DNA of 30,587 nucleotides from contig NZ_QFAY01000029.1 in assembly GCF_017884005.1 (NCBI RefSeq), positions 1 to 30,587 on the forward strand, given 5' to 3'. This stretch comes from Streptococcus panodentis. Lineage in GTDB: Bacteria > Bacillota > Bacilli > Lactobacillales > Streptococcaceae. The notes under the pieces are model-generated. The model was not told the origin of the DNA, made no database searches, and saw only the letters and a program-made list of their open reading frames with translations. The position numbers and the translations under genes were made by a program. The first letter of the stretch is position 1; the number at the start of each line of letters is the position of its first letter. This document shows, piece by piece, positions 1-9,299 of the stretch.

Positions 1-70
1 CACTGGAGCTTTTGAGCAATCAGCTACCGCGTCAAGAGTTTTTTTCCAAAACAAAGCGAGACTGAAGGAC
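1..70 (+). repeat. Left arm of 70-bp inverted repeat flanking the window
   Basis: Positions 1-70 are the reverse complement of 30426-30495, with two mismatches by my alignment. The match starts at the window edge, so the repeat may extend further left. The right-hand copy contains a short hairpin (AAAAGCTCC / GGAGCTTTT) of which only one arm falls inside the window here. It looks like a dispersed intergenic repeat, not a coding sequence. Confidence 0.85.
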
Positions 71-255
71 TTTTGTCTCAGCCTCCACTGCCGGTTGCAG
101 ACAAAGCAAGAGCAGTTTGTGTCAGCTGTCTTCGTCAAAGAGATTGAAGACAGCTCAAAACCTACGTAAGGAAATGCCGCCTTGGATTTTCAAAGAGTAT
201 GAGGCGGACAGTCAGCGCTGCCGCTGATTTGCAAATGGATAGATAGGAAATGATT
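71..255 (+). promoter_or_regulatory. Hairpin-rich, BOX-like region upstream of aroC
   Basis: No gene is visible in positions 71-255. Several dyads can form stems: 72-78 with 99-105, 124-133 with 146-155 (AGCTGTCTTC / GAAGACAGCT, 10 bp perfect), 177-182 with 202-207, and 212-217 with 222-227. The stretch at about 163-200 (TACGTAAGG, then GATTTTCAAAGAGTAT) resembles the boxA end of pneumococcal BOX elements, and CGGTTGCAGA resembles boxB. The BOX assignment is from memory of the family and uncertain. No convincing promoter was seen, so aroC may be transcribed from an upstream aro gene outside the window. Confidence 0.4.
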
Positions 256-1422
256 ATGAGATATTTAACGGCCGGCGAGTCACACGGACCGCGTCTGACC
301 GCCATTATTGAAGGTGTGCCGGCAGGCCTGCCTCTGACAGCAGACTACATCAATGCAGAGCTGAAACGCCGGCAGGGCGGCTACGGCCGCGGTGCCCGCA
401 TGAAGATTGAGAGCGATCAGGTAGAGATTACCTCTGGTGTGCGCCATGGTCTGACCATGGGCGGCCCCATTACTCTCCATGTCACCAATCTGGATCATCA
501 GAAATGGCTGGACATCATGAATGCGGCTGATGTGGAGGAGAAGAAAAAAGGCCTGCGTAAGATTACCAAGCCGCGGCCCGGCCATGCGGATTTGGTCGGC
601 GGCATCAAGTACCGCTTTAGCGATCTGCGCAATTCTCTGGAGCGGTCCTCTGCCCGCGAAACAACGATGCGGGTGGCAGTGGGGGCTGTTGCGAAACGGC
701 TGCTGGAAGAAATCGGCGTCGAAGTGGCCAGTCATATTGTCACCTTTGGCGGCATTGACATTGACGTACCTGAAAATCTGACAGTGTCCCAAATCAAGGA
801 GAGGGCCGGCCGGTCGGAAGTTTCCATTGTCAATCCTGAAAAAGAGCAGGACATCAAGGCTTATATTGACCAAATCAAGAAGGACGGCGATACAATCGGC
901 GGTATCATTGAGACCATTGTCGGCGGTGTGCCGGCAGGCCTGGGCTCTTTTGTCCATTGGGACAGAAAACTGGATGCCAAAATCGCTCAGGGGGTGGTGT
1001 CCATCAATGCTTTCAAAGGGGTTGAATTCGGTGTCGGTTTTGAAGCGGGCCGGCTCAAAGGCAGTCAGGTCATGGATGAAATCCTCTGGTCTGAAGCTGA
1101 CGGCTTTACCCGCCGGACAAATAATCTGGGCGGCTTTGAAGGCGGGATGACCAATGGTGAACCGATTGTCGTGCGCGGGGTGATGAAGCCGATTCCGACT
1201 CTTTACAAGCCGCTGATGAGCGTGGATATTGTGAGCCACGAGCCTTACAAGGCAACGGTGGAGCGGAGCGATCCAACGGCTCTGCCGGCTGCGGCTGTCG
1301 TGATGGAAAGCGTTGTGGCGACGGTTCTGGCGGCAGAAGTGCTGGAAAAATTCTCCTCTGACAATTTAGAGGAACTGCAGGCAGCAGTGGCCCAGCACCG
1401 GGCTTACGCCAAGGGATTTTAG
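256..1422 (+). CDS. aroC: Chorismate synthase
   Basis: Chorismate synthase makes chorismate from 5-enolpyruvylshikimate-3-phosphate, the last step of the shikimate pathway, using reduced FMN in the cytoplasm. The protein opens [14 protein letters not shown] with the family signature GESHG. It continues with further conserved blocks: [13 protein letters not shown] near residue 110 and the [15 protein letters not shown] stretch near residue 133. Length is 388 residues, normal for streptococci. An ATG at 250 would add two residues, but 256 fits family alignments and sits about 7 nt after AGGA at 245-248. tyrA follows after 22 nt, so the two are probably co-transcribed. The family is not in doubt; only the start is ambiguous. 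Confidence 0.97.
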   Translation: MRYLTAGESHGPRLTAIIEGVPAGLPLTADYINAELKRRQGGYGRGARMKIESDQVEITSGVRHGLTMGGPITLHVTNLDHQKWLDIMNAADVEEKKKGLRKITKPRPGHADLVGGIKYRFSDLRNSLERSSARETTMRVAVGAVAKRLLEEIGVEVASHIVTFGGIDIDVPENLTVSQIKERAGRSEVSIVNPEKEQDIKAYIDQIKKDGDTIGGIIETIVGGVPAGLGSFVHWDRKLDAKIAQGVVSINAFKGVEFGVGFEAGRLKGSQVMDEILWSEADGFTRRTNNLGGFEGGMTNGEPIVVRGVMKPIPTLYKPLMSVDIVSHEPYKATVERSDPTALPAAAVVMESVVATVLAAEVLEKFSSDNLEELQAAVAQHRAYAKGF

Positions 1423-1444
1423 AGCTGATGAGCAAGGAGCAAGC

Positions 1445-2554
1445 ATGGAGAAAAAAAGGGTCTATATTGCAGGATTGGGGCTGATTGGCGCCTCACTGGC
1501 TCTGGGCATCCGGCGTGACCATCCAGAAGTAGAAATTCTGGGCTATAATCGCAGTGAGGAGTCACGCAGGATTGCTCTGGAGAGGGGGATGGTGGATAGA
1601 GCGACGGCTGATTTTGCGGCCTGGGCCCCTTTGGCAGATGTCATTATTCTGGCTGTCCCCATCCAGCAGACCATTGACTTTATCAGGGAGCTGGCCGGTC
1701 TGGATTTGAAGGAAAATGTCCTTATTTCTGATGCCGGATCCACCAAGGCGGAGATTGTCGCTGCGGCGGAAGACTTCCTGCAGGCCAGGCCGGTTCGATT
1801 TGTCGGTGCCCACCCTATGGCCGGCAGCCATAAGACAGGTGCGGCTTCAGCTGATGTCAATATCTTTGAGAATGCCTATTATATCTTTACACCGTCCAGC
1901 CTGACCAAGCCTGGCACGACGGAAGAACTGCAGGATCTCCTGTCTGGTCTTCACGCCCGCTTTATTGAGATCGATGCAGCGGAGCATGACCGAGTCACCA
2001 GTCAGGTCAGCCATTTTCCTCACATCTTGGCTTCCAGTCTGATGGAGCAGGCAGCCGCCTACAGCCAGGAGCATGCACTGACCCAGTCCTTTGCGGCCGG
2101 CGGTTTTCGGGATATGACCCGGATTGCAGAGAGCGAGCCAGGTATGTGGACCTCTATCCTGCTGACGAATCCTGAGCCAATCTTAGAGCGGCTTGAAGAT
2201 TTCAAGGAGCATCTGGACAGGGTAGCAGACGCTCTCAGGAGCAAAGATCAGGATAGAATTTGGAATTTCTTTGAAGAGGGCCGCCGTGTCCGCAAACAGA
2301 TGGAAATTCATAAACGGGCCGGTGTAGACAGTTTTTATGACATTTTTATCAATGTTCCTGACGAAGAAGATGCAATCTTGGGCATTCTGGAATTGCTGCG
2401 GGGGACCTCAGTGGTCAATATCCGCATTAACGAGGAAAACCGTGAAGATATCAACGGAATTTTGCAAATCACCTTTAAAAATCGTGAAGATTTGGAAAAA
2501 TCTGCTAAAATAGTAAGAGAAAATACTGACTATCAGGTATTTTTAGATGAATAG
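1445..2554 (+). CDS. tyrA: Prephenate dehydrogenase with C-terminal ACT domain
   Basis: TyrA oxidatively decarboxylates prephenate to 4-hydroxyphenylpyruvate with NAD+, committing chorismate to tyrosine. The N-terminus has the Rossmann motif [12 protein letters not shown] at residues 10-21. The central part has the family block [13 protein letters not shown] near residues 120-132 and the helical dimerisation segment to about 270. Residues about 290-369 ([19 protein letters not shown] onward) look like an ACT domain, consistent with feedback control by tyrosine in Gram-positive TyrA proteins. Length is 369 residues. AAGGAG sits just upstream of the ATG. The gene follows aroC closely and precedes the YlbF-family gene by 14 nt, suggesting one operon. 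Confidence 0.95.
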   Translation: MEKKRVYIAGLGLIGASLALGIRRDHPEVEILGYNRSEESRRIALERGMVDRATADFAAWAPLADVIILAVPIQQTIDFIRELAGLDLKENVLISDAGSTKAEIVAAAEDFLQARPVRFVGAHPMAGSHKTGAASADVNIFENAYYIFTPSSLTKPGTTEELQDLLSGLHARFIEIDAAEHDRVTSQVSHFPHILASSLMEQAAAYSQEHALTQSFAAGGFRDMTRIAESEPGMWTSILLTNPEPILERLEDFKEHLDRVADALRSKDQDRIWNFFEEGRRVRKQMEIHKRAGVDSFYDIFINVPDEEDAILGILELLRGTSVVNIRINEENREDINGILQITFKNREDLEKSAKIVRENTDYQVFLDE

Positions 2555-2568
2555 AATGGAGAAAATTG

Positions 2569-2907
2569 ATGTCCAACATTTATGATTTAGCTAATGAACT
2601 CAGCCGCAGCCTGCGCGACCTGCCCGAATACCAGGCGGTTGTCGACAGCAAGAAAGAAGTGGATGCAGACAGTGAAGCCAAGGCGATTTTTGATGATTAT
2701 CTGGCCTTTCAGCATGAACTGCAGCAGCTGGCCCAGAGCGGCCAAGTGCCCAGCAAGGAAGTGCAGGACAAGCTGACTTCCTTCGGTCAAAAAATTCAGG
2801 ACAATGCCCTCCTGTCGGAATTCTTTAACAAGCAGCAGCAGCTGTCCATCTACCTATCCGACATCGAGCGCATCATCTTTGATCCTGTGCAGGAATTGCT
2901 TAAATAA
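2569..2907 (+). CDS. YlbF/YheA (UPF0342) family protein
   Basis: This is a small, charged, almost entirely helical cytoplasmic protein of 112 residues opening [21 protein letters not shown]. Length and opening match the streptococcal UPF0342 (YlbF/YheA/YmcA superfamily) proteins. In Bacillus, YlbF and YmcA belong to a complex acting with RNase Y on mRNA maturation. Whether this paralogue does so is not shown by sequence. The ATG at 2569 is preferred over the TTG at 2566 because GGAG at 2558-2561 is well placed for it. The gene follows tyrA by 14 nt, an arrangement I associate with streptococcal aro operons. No terminator was seen directly after it. Confidence 0.85.
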   Translation: MSNIYDLANELSRSLRDLPEYQAVVDSKKEVDADSEAKAIFDDYLAFQHELQQLAQSGQVPSKEVQDKLTSFGQKIQDNALLSEFFNKQQQLSIYLSDIERIIFDPVQELLK

Positions 2908-3219
2908 CAGCTCTTCAGGGGATAGCTTCTCATAGCTTGTGGCTGCTTCCGCTCAATGCCTTTTCTGCTGATTCATACTCAAAACTCTAAACAGCGAAAT
3001 GCCTAGAGCATGGTTGGGAGCTGGCAGAAAAAGCTGCCGCTAGGAAATGACAGCTGCAGTCAAGATAGGCTTGCCCTATCCACAGTCACAAACAAGTTCC
3101 CCGACTGCCGGAGCAAACCGAAGCTCTGATCATACAGGAGCTTTAAAAGAGTAGGCAATTCTCCCTTTCCTGCCTTTTGTACCGTCAGATTGAACATAGA
3201 AAGTTTCGAGGAGTCTCTC
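2908..3219 (+). other. 312-bp gap without a recognisable gene
   Basis: No ORF with a plausible start, ribosome-binding site and family resemblance was found on either strand. Small dyads exist, such as GATAGG / CCTATC near 3065-3080 and AAGCTC / GAGCTT near 3120-3144, but none has a T-tract that would make it a clear terminator. No good -35/-10 pair was found. Confidence 0.5.
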
Positions 3220-3762
3220 ATGCTTGAACGTTTGCAGCAGCAGTTGGATTTTGCCAATGAGCTGGAAAAGCTCAAAGCCACTCATAGGACCAATCGGACC
3301 TTGGATGCCTACCGTTTTGAGAATTCGGCAGAGCATAGCTGGCAGTGTGCCCTTCTAGCGATGGTGTTGCAGGAGTATGTACCTGAGAGCTTGATCTTGG
3401 AGAGGGTCACGACCATGCTGCTCATCCATGATTTGGGGGAGATTTATGCCGGCGACACCTTTGTCTTTGACGAAGAAGGCAAGGCAGACTCCTATAGCCG
3501 GGAGCTGGCTTCTCTGGGAGTCAGTCTGGGCAAGCTTCCTGCTGACCAAAAGCGGCATTTTCTGGATCTTTGGCAGGAGTTTGAGACTGGCAGCAGCGCC
3601 GAGGCCAGATATGCTCGGGCAGTGGATGCCTTGGTGCCTCTGCTCAGCCATTTGGAAGTGGCCGAGCCGGATGACAATCCTCACAGATTGACCAAATCTC
3701 AGGTGCTCGCTAAAAAATCCTTTATCAAAGACCTATCTGGAGAACTTTGGGAACTGGCTTAA
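3220..3762 (+). CDS. HD-domain hydrolase, YfbR/HDDC2-like 5'-deoxynucleotidase family
   Basis: This is a 180-residue HD-superfamily metal-dependent phosphohydrolase. The metal-binding residues are visible: H39 in SAEHSW, H70-D71 in LLIHDLGEIYAGD, and D136 in ARAVDALVPLL. The pattern, with the early RTLDAYRFENSAEHSW block, matches the YfbR/HDDC2 group, whose studied members dephosphorylate deoxynucleoside 5'-monophosphates. Substrate here is inference. The ATG at 3220 lies 6 nt after GAGGAG (3208-3213). A TTG at 3190 would add ten residues without a ribosome-binding site. It appears monocistronic: its own promoter was not found, and recJ has a promoter of its own. Confidence 0.85.
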   Translation: MLERLQQQLDFANELEKLKATHRTNRTLDAYRFENSAEHSWQCALLAMVLQEYVPESLILERVTTMLLIHDLGEIYAGDTFVFDEEGKADSYSRELASLGVSLGKLPADQKRHFLDLWQEFETGSSAEARYARAVDALVPLLSHLEVAEPDDNPHRLTKSQVLAKKSFIKDLSGELWELA

Positions 3763-3947
3763 GAAATCATTGACCAAAGCGTTTCCAAGGGGCTCTATCT
3801 GGATGAGTAAGGGAGGGAGGCTGGATGAGAAGAAGTTTTGGCGGCTGGGGCAATGGTGTCCCGGCTTTGTTTTTGATTTGATTCTGGAAAGGAATAGAAG
3901 AGAGAGCGAAAAATTCAAATTTTAGCTCTGCCTAGCCGTCTTTTTCA

Positions 3948-3956
3948 TGTTATAAT
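3948..3956 (+). promoter_or_regulatory. Extended -10 promoter for recJ
   Basis: TGT-TATAAT at 3948-3956 is a consensus extended -10 element about 36 nt before the recJ start. The -35 position (about 3928-3933) is poor, as usual for extended -10 promoters. Confidence 0.6.
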
Positions 3957-3991
3957 AAACAGACAAGACGAAAGGGAAAAGTGTCTGATTG

Positions 3992-6211
3992 ATGATTAGT
4001 TCAAAGTATGACTGGCAGTTTGCCACACATTTTACGGATGAAGCGTTTTTAAAAAAGGCTAAGAAAGCCGGTCTGGAGCCTGCGGCGGCCAGTCTTCTCT
4101 ACCAGAGAGGGATTCAGACGGAGGAGGAACTGCAGGATTTTCTGGAGCCGTCTTTGGATCAGCTGCATGACCCTTATGACCTGCACGATATGGACAGGGC
4201 CGTGGCCCGCATTCGCTCAGCGATTGAGAATTATGAGCAGATTTTGATTTACGGCGACTATGATGCGGATGGCATGACTTCGGCTTCGATAGTCAAGGAG
4301 GCTCTGGAGCAGCTGGGAGCTGAATGTCAGGTCTATCTGCCCAATCGCTTTACAGACGGCTATGGCCCCAACAGCAGTGTTTACAAGTATTTTATCGAAA
4401 ATCAGGGCATCTCCCTTATCATCACAGTGGATAATGGCGTGGCGGGAGTAGAAGCTATTGAGCTGGCCCAATCGCTGGGTGTGGATGTCATCGTGACGGA
4501 CCATCACTCCATGCCCGAGATCCTGCCGGATGCTTATGCTATCATCCATCCAGAGCACAGCGGAGCGGATTATCCTTTCAAGCAGCTGGCCGGCTGCGGG
4601 GTGGCTTTTAAGCTGGCAACGGCTCTTTTGGAAGAAGTTCAGGTTGAGCTCCTAGATCTCGTTGCCATTGGCACCATTGCCGATATGGTCAGTCTGACAG
4701 GAGAAAATCGCATCTTGGTCAAATACGGCCTCTCTGTCCTCAAAAACAGCCAGCGCATCGGCCTGCAGGAGCTCTTTAAGATTGCGGGGCTCCAGACAGA
4801 GGAGCTGGACGAGGAAACAGTCGGCTTTCAGATTGCCCCCCGGCTCAATGCTCTGGGGCGCTTGGATGATCCCAATCCAGCAGTCGAGCTCTTGACCGGT
4901 TTTGATGACGAGGAAGCCCACCGTATCGCCCTCATGATCAATCAGAAGAATGAAGAGCGCAAGGAAATCGTCCAAAGCATCTATGAGGAAGCCAAAACCA
5001 TGCTGCATGCAGAGCGGCCGGTGCAGGTGCTGGCCAAGGAAGGCTGGAATCCCGGTGTCTTGGGGATTGTGGCCGGCCGGCTGCTGGAAGAGCTGCACCA
5101 GCCGGTCATTGTTCTGAACATTGAAAAGGGCATTGCCAAGGGCAGCGCCCGCAGTATTGAAGCGGTCAATATTTTTGAGGCGCTGGACAGTCACCGCGAT
5201 CTTTTCGTGGCCTTTGGCGGCCATGCTGGGGCGGCTGGTATGACGCTGGAAGCAGACAAGCTGACGGAGCTGTCAGCTATTCTGACGGCTTACATTGTCG
5301 ATAACGATTTGGATCTTTCCAGCAAAAATGAGCTCTTTTTAGATGAGGAGCTGCAGCTGCCAGAGCTGACGCTGGATACGCTCAAGAGTTTTGAAAAGCT
5401 AGCGCCCTTTGGCATGGATCATAAAAAACCGCTCTTTTATCTCAAGGATTTCAAGGTGGAGCAGGCTCGGACCATGGGGGCAGCCAACAGCCACCTCAAA
5501 CTGAAGGTCTCGCAGCAGGATGCGGCCTTTGAGGTAGTGGCCTTTGGTCAAGGGGCGCTGGCGGCCGAATTTGCCCAGGCTAAGCAGCTGGAGCTGGCGG
5601 TCAGCCTTTCTGTCAATAGGTGGAACGGCCAGACCAGTCTGCAGCTCATGCTGGTGGATGCGCGTGTGGACGGCGTTCAGCTCTTTAATGTCCGCGGAAA
5701 AAATGCCTCGCTGCCTGATGGGGTTCCCCAGCTGCGTTTCACCCAGCCTTTGCCGGATTTGGACAATAGCAGAGCTGTACTGATTTATGACCTTCCTGAT
5801 GATTTGCAGGAGCTGAAAGCTATTCTGCAGTCCCATGAGTTTGAGGCGATTTATTTCAAAAATGACATTGCCCGGCCCTACTATCTGACCGGCTATGGCA
5901 GCAGGGAGCAGTTTGCCCGTCTCTACAAGACGATTTACCAGTTCCCGGAGTTTGACATCCGCTACAAGCTCAAGGAGCTGGCGTCTTATCTGAAGCTTGA
6001 TCCGATTCTCCTTGTGAAGATGATTCAAATCTTTGAAGAGCTGGGCTTTGTGACCATTAAAGACGGCGTCATGACGGTTAATAAAGGGGCAGAAAAGAAA
6101 GAAATTGACAGCAGTCTCATTTTCCAAGATCTTAAACGCACCGTCAAGGAGCAGGAGCTGATGGCGCTGGGCACCGTGCAGGAGATGTATGATTATTTGA
6201 TGGAGAGATGA
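3992..6211 (+). CDS. recJ: Single-stranded-DNA-specific exonuclease RecJ
   Basis: RecJ is a 5'-to-3' single-strand DNA exonuclease acting in recombination, mismatch and base-excision repair. The DHH phosphoesterase core is clear: GDYDADGM with D89, D91 and D93, then VTDHHSMP with D170-H171-H172. The DHHA1-type glycine-rich block GGHAGAAGMTL lies near residues 410-420. A C-terminal helical/winged region typical of Firmicutes RecJ follows, giving 739 residues. The ATG at 3992 is used; a TTG codon directly before it could be the start instead, since the AAAGGG at 3971-3976 is somewhat distant from either. In Bacillus subtilis recJ is next to apt; here about 3.9 kb separates them. Confidence 0.95.
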   Translation: MISSKYDWQFATHFTDEAFLKKAKKAGLEPAAASLLYQRGIQTEEELQDFLEPSLDQLHDPYDLHDMDRAVARIRSAIENYEQILIYGDYDADGMTSASIVKEALEQLGAECQVYLPNRFTDGYGPNSSVYKYFIENQGISLIITVDNGVAGVEAIELAQSLGVDVIVTDHHSMPEILPDAYAIIHPEHSGADYPFKQLAGCGVAFKLATALLEEVQVELLDLVAIGTIADMVSLTGENRILVKYGLSVLKNSQRIGLQELFKIAGLQTEELDEETVGFQIAPRLNALGRLDDPNPAVELLTGFDDEEAHRIALMINQKNEERKEIVQSIYEEAKTMLHAERPVQVLAKEGWNPGVLGIVAGRLLEELHQPVIVLNIEKGIAKGSARSIEAVNIFEALDSHRDLFVAFGGHAGAAGMTLEADKLTELSAILTAYIVDNDLDLSSKNELFLDEELQLPELTLDTLKSFEKLAPFGMDHKKPLFYLKDFKVEQARTMGAANSHLKLKVSQQDAAFEVVAFGQGALAAEFAQAKQLELAVSLSVNRWNGQTSLQLMLVDARVDGVQLFNVRGKNASLPDGVPQLRFTQPLPDLDNSRAVLIYDLPDDLQELKAILQSHEFEAIYFKNDIARPYYLTGYGSREQFARLYKTIYQFPEFDIRYKLKELASYLKLDPILLVKMIQIFEELGFVTIKDGVMTVNKGAEKKEIDSSLIFQDLKRTVKEQELMALGTVQEMYDYLMER

Positions 6212-6257
6212 GATGGTAAAAGTTCAAACAAAAGTCTTGCGAAGGAGAAAATTTTAG

Positions 6258-6785
6258 ATGAATGAAATTATCCTTAGCTTTAAACCAGAATTTTTTCGAG
6301 CTCTATTGACCGGAAAAAAGCATTTCGAATATCGTGCTAGGATACCTGATGAAGAAACAATTGCTTATTTATACTTATCTGCACCTGCTAAGATGATTGT
6401 TGGGAAAATGGTTTTAGGGAAACGTAATAATATTCAAGATTTCTTGGACAAGAGGAGACTGAAAAGTAGCAGCTGCTCAAATTTAGAGCAACACTTGAAT
6501 GAGGGCGCTAAGTATTTTTCATCCATTCATTCTCTATCTCTTCTTGATAAACCAGTATTGTTAGAACAAGCTAAGCAATTATCTCCAACATTTCATCCCC
6601 CGCAAGGATATACTTATATTAAGAATTACAGAGAACTCCATCATTTCCTTGATTGTTCTAACTTCTCAACATTTGAGATAAACTCTTCTGATAGTCTAGA
6701 GTTATTGGGCTTATTTACCAAAGATATTGTCAAAGTTTACAAACAAGAAATAGCAACTCCGGTTTATTTAAAGCAGTATATTTAG
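6258..6785 (+). CDS. ASCH-domain (PUA-like) protein
   Basis: This 175-residue protein opens NEIILSFKPEFFRALLTGKK followed by HFEYRARIP. That is the typical start of an ASCH domain, a PUA-like fold associated with RNA or modified-nucleotide binding; the lysine/arginine-rich strand after the GKK turn is characteristic. The next strand, TIAYLYLSAPAKMIVGKMVLG, also fits. The function of this member is unknown. Base composition is visibly more A+T-rich than recJ and the amidase on either side, and codon choice differs, which suggests later acquisition. It is preceded by AAGGAG at a good distance and lies 46 nt after recJ, so it may be co-transcribed with it. I did not recognise a toxin or antitoxin partner beside it. 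Confidence 0.7.
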   Translation: MNEIILSFKPEFFRALLTGKKHFEYRARIPDEETIAYLYLSAPAKMIVGKMVLGKRNNIQDFLDKRRLKSSSCSNLEQHLNEGAKYFSSIHSLSLLDKPVLLEQAKQLSPTFHPPQGYTYIKNYRELHHFLDCSNFSTFEINSSDSLELLGLFTKDIVKVYKQEIATPVYLKQYI

Positions 6786-6882
6786 TTTCATAAAGATAGA
6801 AACAATTCTTTTCATTAAAATTGCAATAAATTTGCTAGAAAATCGTTGGATATACTTTAACCATGAGTTTAAGGAGAAACAC

Positions 6883-8334
6883 ATGACTTGGACAGATGCC
6901 ACCGCCATGGCGCAGGCAGTCAGACAAAAAGCAGTATCGCCTTTGGAGCTGGTAGAAGAAGCGATAGCAAAGATTGAGCGGCTCAATCCGTCGCTCAATG
7001 CTGTGGTTTACAAGCAGTATGAGGAAGCCAGACAGCTGGCGCAAGAGGGCTGCTTCGATGTTCAGCCCTTTGCCGGTGTGCCCCTCCTTCTCAAGGATCT
7101 GGGGCAGGAACAGGCCGGCGCTGTTTCCACGGCGGGTTCGGCTCTCTTTGCTGGCTATCGTCCCCAGCAGACAGATCATTATGTGGCGGCTTTAGAGAGG
7201 CTGGGCTTTATCATTCTGGGCCGGACCAATACGCCTGAATTTGGCTTTAAGAATATCAGCGACAGCCGTTTTCATGGTCCGGTCTCCCTGCCGCAGGATT
7301 TGACCCGCAATGCCGGCGGATCCAGCGGCGGAGCAGCCGCCGCAGCAGCGTCGGGCATGGTTCCCTTGGCTGCAGCCAGTGACGGCGGCGGCTCGATTCG
7401 GATTCCGGCCAGCTTTAACGGCCTGATTGGTCTCAAGCCCAGCCGCGGCCGAATACCTGTCGGACCCGGCTCCTATAGAGGCTGGCAGGGGGCAGCAGTG
7501 AATTTTGCCCTGACCAAGTCAGTCCGTGATACCCGACGCCTCCTCTATCATTTGCAGACCTGTCAGATGGAAAGTCCCTTTCCCCTGCCTCTGCTCAGCA
7601 GGGAAAGCCTGTTTGACTTTAGGGCGGAGCAGCCTTTGCGGATTGCCTTCAGCAGCCGTTCGCCGATTGGCAGTTCTGTTTCCCAGACTGCTCAGGCAGC
7701 CGTTCACAAGGCCGCAGTCTTTCTGGCGGAGCTTGGACATGAAGTGACAGATCTGGCGCAGGAGCCTCTGGATGGCATTGAGGCCATGAAGTCCTATTAT
7801 CTCATGAACAGCGTGGAAACAGCCGCTATGTTTGATGGCATTGAAGCCAGTCTGGGCCGCTCGATGCGCTTGGAAGATATGGAGCTGATGAGCTGGGTCC
7901 TTTATCAGTCTGGTCAGAAGATTTTGGCCAAGGATTTCACGAAAATCCTGCAGGACTGGGATCAGTATTCAGCTCAGATGGCAGTCTTTCATGAGACCTA
8001 CGACCTCTACCTGACACCTGCAACTGCAGAAGCAGCACCCAAGCAGGACCAATTTCCTCTGTCAGCAGCCCTGCAGGAGCAGCTGAGACATATAGCTGAC
8101 TATTCCCAGTCGGAGCAGCAGGAGCTAATCTGGCAGATGTTTGAGGAAAGTCTGGCCTGGACTCCCTTTACCCAGCAGGCCAATCTGACTGGCCAGCCCT
8201 CCATCAGTCTGCCCCTGCATCGGACAGCGGAGGGCCTGCCGCTGGGAGTGCAGCTGACGGCGGCCAAGGGCCGGGAGGACTTGCTCTTATATGTAGCCCA
8301 GCTTTTTGAAGAGGCGGGAAAGTTTGAGCGGTAA
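6883..8334 (+). CDS. Amidase-signature family amidase
   Basis: This is a 483-residue Ser-cisSer-Lys amidase. The triad is visible: K71 in GVPLLLKDL, S147 in NAGGSSGGAAAAA, and S171 in SDGGGSIRIP, followed by the conserved GLIGLKPSRGRIP. C-terminal TGQPSISLPLHRTAEGLPLGVQL is also typical. Family members hydrolyse carboxylic amides (amidase, 6-aminohexanoate-cyclic-dimer hydrolase, GatA). It is not part of a gatCAB operon here, so it is more likely a stand-alone amidase of unknown substrate. AAGGAG at 6871-6876 selects the ATG at 6883. An upstream TTG would add about 17 residues. The amino-acid ABC genes follow after a promoter. Confidence 0.9.
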   Translation: MTWTDATAMAQAVRQKAVSPLELVEEAIAKIERLNPSLNAVVYKQYEEARQLAQEGCFDVQPFAGVPLLLKDLGQEQAGAVSTAGSALFAGYRPQQTDHYVAALERLGFIILGRTNTPEFGFKNISDSRFHGPVSLPQDLTRNAGGSSGGAAAAAASGMVPLAAASDGGGSIRIPASFNGLIGLKPSRGRIPVGPGSYRGWQGAAVNFALTKSVRDTRRLLYHLQTCQMESPFPLPLLSRESLFDFRAEQPLRIAFSSRSPIGSSVSQTAQAAVHKAAVFLAELGHEVTDLAQEPLDGIEAMKSYYLMNSVETAAMFDGIEASLGRSMRLEDMELMSWVLYQSGQKILAKDFTKILQDWDQYSAQMAVFHETYDLYLTPATAEAAPKQDQFPLSAALQEQLRHIADYSQSEQQELIWQMFEESLAWTPFTQQANLTGQPSISLPLHRTAEGLPLGVQLTAAKGREDLLLYVAQLFEEAGKFER

Positions 8335-8350
8335 ATCACAAACAGATTGA

Positions 8351-8379
8351 TTGCGAAAGCGTCACCAATTTAGTATGAT
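8351..8379 (+). promoter_or_regulatory. Sigma-A promoter for the amino-acid ABC transporter genes
   Basis: TTGCGA (8351-8356) and TATGAT (8374-8379) are separated by exactly 17 nt. Transcription would start near 8386, inside an interleaved pair of inverted repeats. Confidence 0.6.
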
Positions 8380-8422
8380 AAAAAGTAGGGAAATGATATT
8401 TTCTTACTTTTTAATATCATTT
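8380..8422 (+). promoter_or_regulatory. Two interleaved inverted repeats at the transcription start
   Basis: AAAAAGTA (8380-8387) is complementary to TACTTTTT (8405-8412). AAATGATATT (8391-8400) is perfectly complementary to AATATCATTT (8413-8422). The arms occur in order A, B, A', B', so the two stems overlap and could be alternative structures or a repressor operator. Both lie between the promoter and the ribosome-binding site. Confidence 0.55.
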
Positions 8423-8447
8423 CAAAATAAACACGGATGGTGAACAT

Positions 8448-9296
8448 ATGAAAAAGCTTTTTTCTGCCTGTTTGGCCCTGGCTGGCCTAACTCTTCTTTT
8501 GGGAGCCTGCTCTGCTAAGCAGTCCAGCAGTTCAAATGGTTCATGGGATCGAATTGAACAGTCTAAAACCCTGAAAGTCGCGACGTCTGGGACACTGTTT
8601 CCGCAGTCTTATCACGATGATGACAATAATCTGACTGGCTATGATGTGGAGATTATAAAGGAAGTCGGCAAGCGTCTGGGACTGAAGGTGGAGTTTGAAG
8701 AGATGAGTGTGGACGGCATGCTGGCTGCCCTCAAGAGCGGCAAGGTGGATGTGGCCGGCTATTCTGAAAAAGACGGAAAGAACGCTGATAAGTTCCTCTG
8801 GACAAGACCGCACAAATATTCCTTTACCTCTATGATTGTCCGCAAGGAGGACAATTCAGGCATTCACTCGCTCAAGGATCTCAAAGGAAAGAAAGCAGCA
8901 GGAGCCGCTTCGACCAACTATATGAAGATTGCCAAAAAGCTGGGCGCGGAGCTGGTGATTTATGACAATGTCACCAACGATGTCTATATGAATGACATTG
9001 TCAACAAGCGGACAGATGTAATCATCAATGACTACTACCTGCAAAGCATGGCGCTGACAGCTTTTCCGGACAAGCCCATCAAGATTTTAGAAGATGTTTA
9101 CTTTAACCCGACTTCTGCCAGCTTCTCCCTGTCGCTGGACAATAAGGTTCTGCTGGAAAAGATTGACGGTGCCCTGGAGGAGATGCGCAAGGACGGTACC
9201 TTGACCAAGCTTTCTGAGAAATTCTTTGCCGGTCAGGATGTGACCCAGGAAAAGAAGTTTGATTATGAAACGGTTGACATTTCAGATGTGGAATAG
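8448..9296 (+). CDS. Amino-acid ABC transporter substrate-binding lipoprotein
   Basis: This is an extracellular family 3 solute-binding protein (SBP_bac_3) of 282 residues. A lipoprotein signal ends at LLGAC with the lipidated cysteine at residue 21, followed by a Ser/Lys/Asn-rich linker. The mature part starts with a SKTLKVATSGTLFPQSY strand and has the family's GYDVEIIKEVGKRLGL block. These proteins deliver amino acids to a membrane permease; the ligand cannot be read from sequence. The permease starts 3 nt after the stop codon. No ATPase gene is next to them, so the pair probably borrows an ATPase encoded elsewhere. Confidence 0.92.
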   Translation: MKKLFSACLALAGLTLLLGACSAKQSSSSNGSWDRIEQSKTLKVATSGTLFPQSYHDDDNNLTGYDVEIIKEVGKRLGLKVEFEEMSVDGMLAALKSGKVDVAGYSEKDGKNADKFLWTRPHKYSFTSMIVRKEDNSGIHSLKDLKGKKAAGAASTNYMKIAKKLGAELVIYDNVTNDVYMNDIVNKRTDVIINDYYLQSMALTAFPDKPIKILEDVYFNPTSASFSLSLDNKVLLEKIDGALEEMRKDGTLTKLSEKFFAGQDVTQEKKFDYETVDISDVE

Positions 9297-9299
9297 AGG

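Noticed and set aside
280..1239. Long minus-strand ORF (319 residues) opposite aroC
   Set aside because: It is the antisense frame of a certain chorismate synthase gene, has no ribosome-binding site and no recognisable protein family.
5399..6127. Minus-strand ORF of 242 residues opposite recJ
   Set aside because: Shadow of the recJ coding frame; no family resemblance or start signal.
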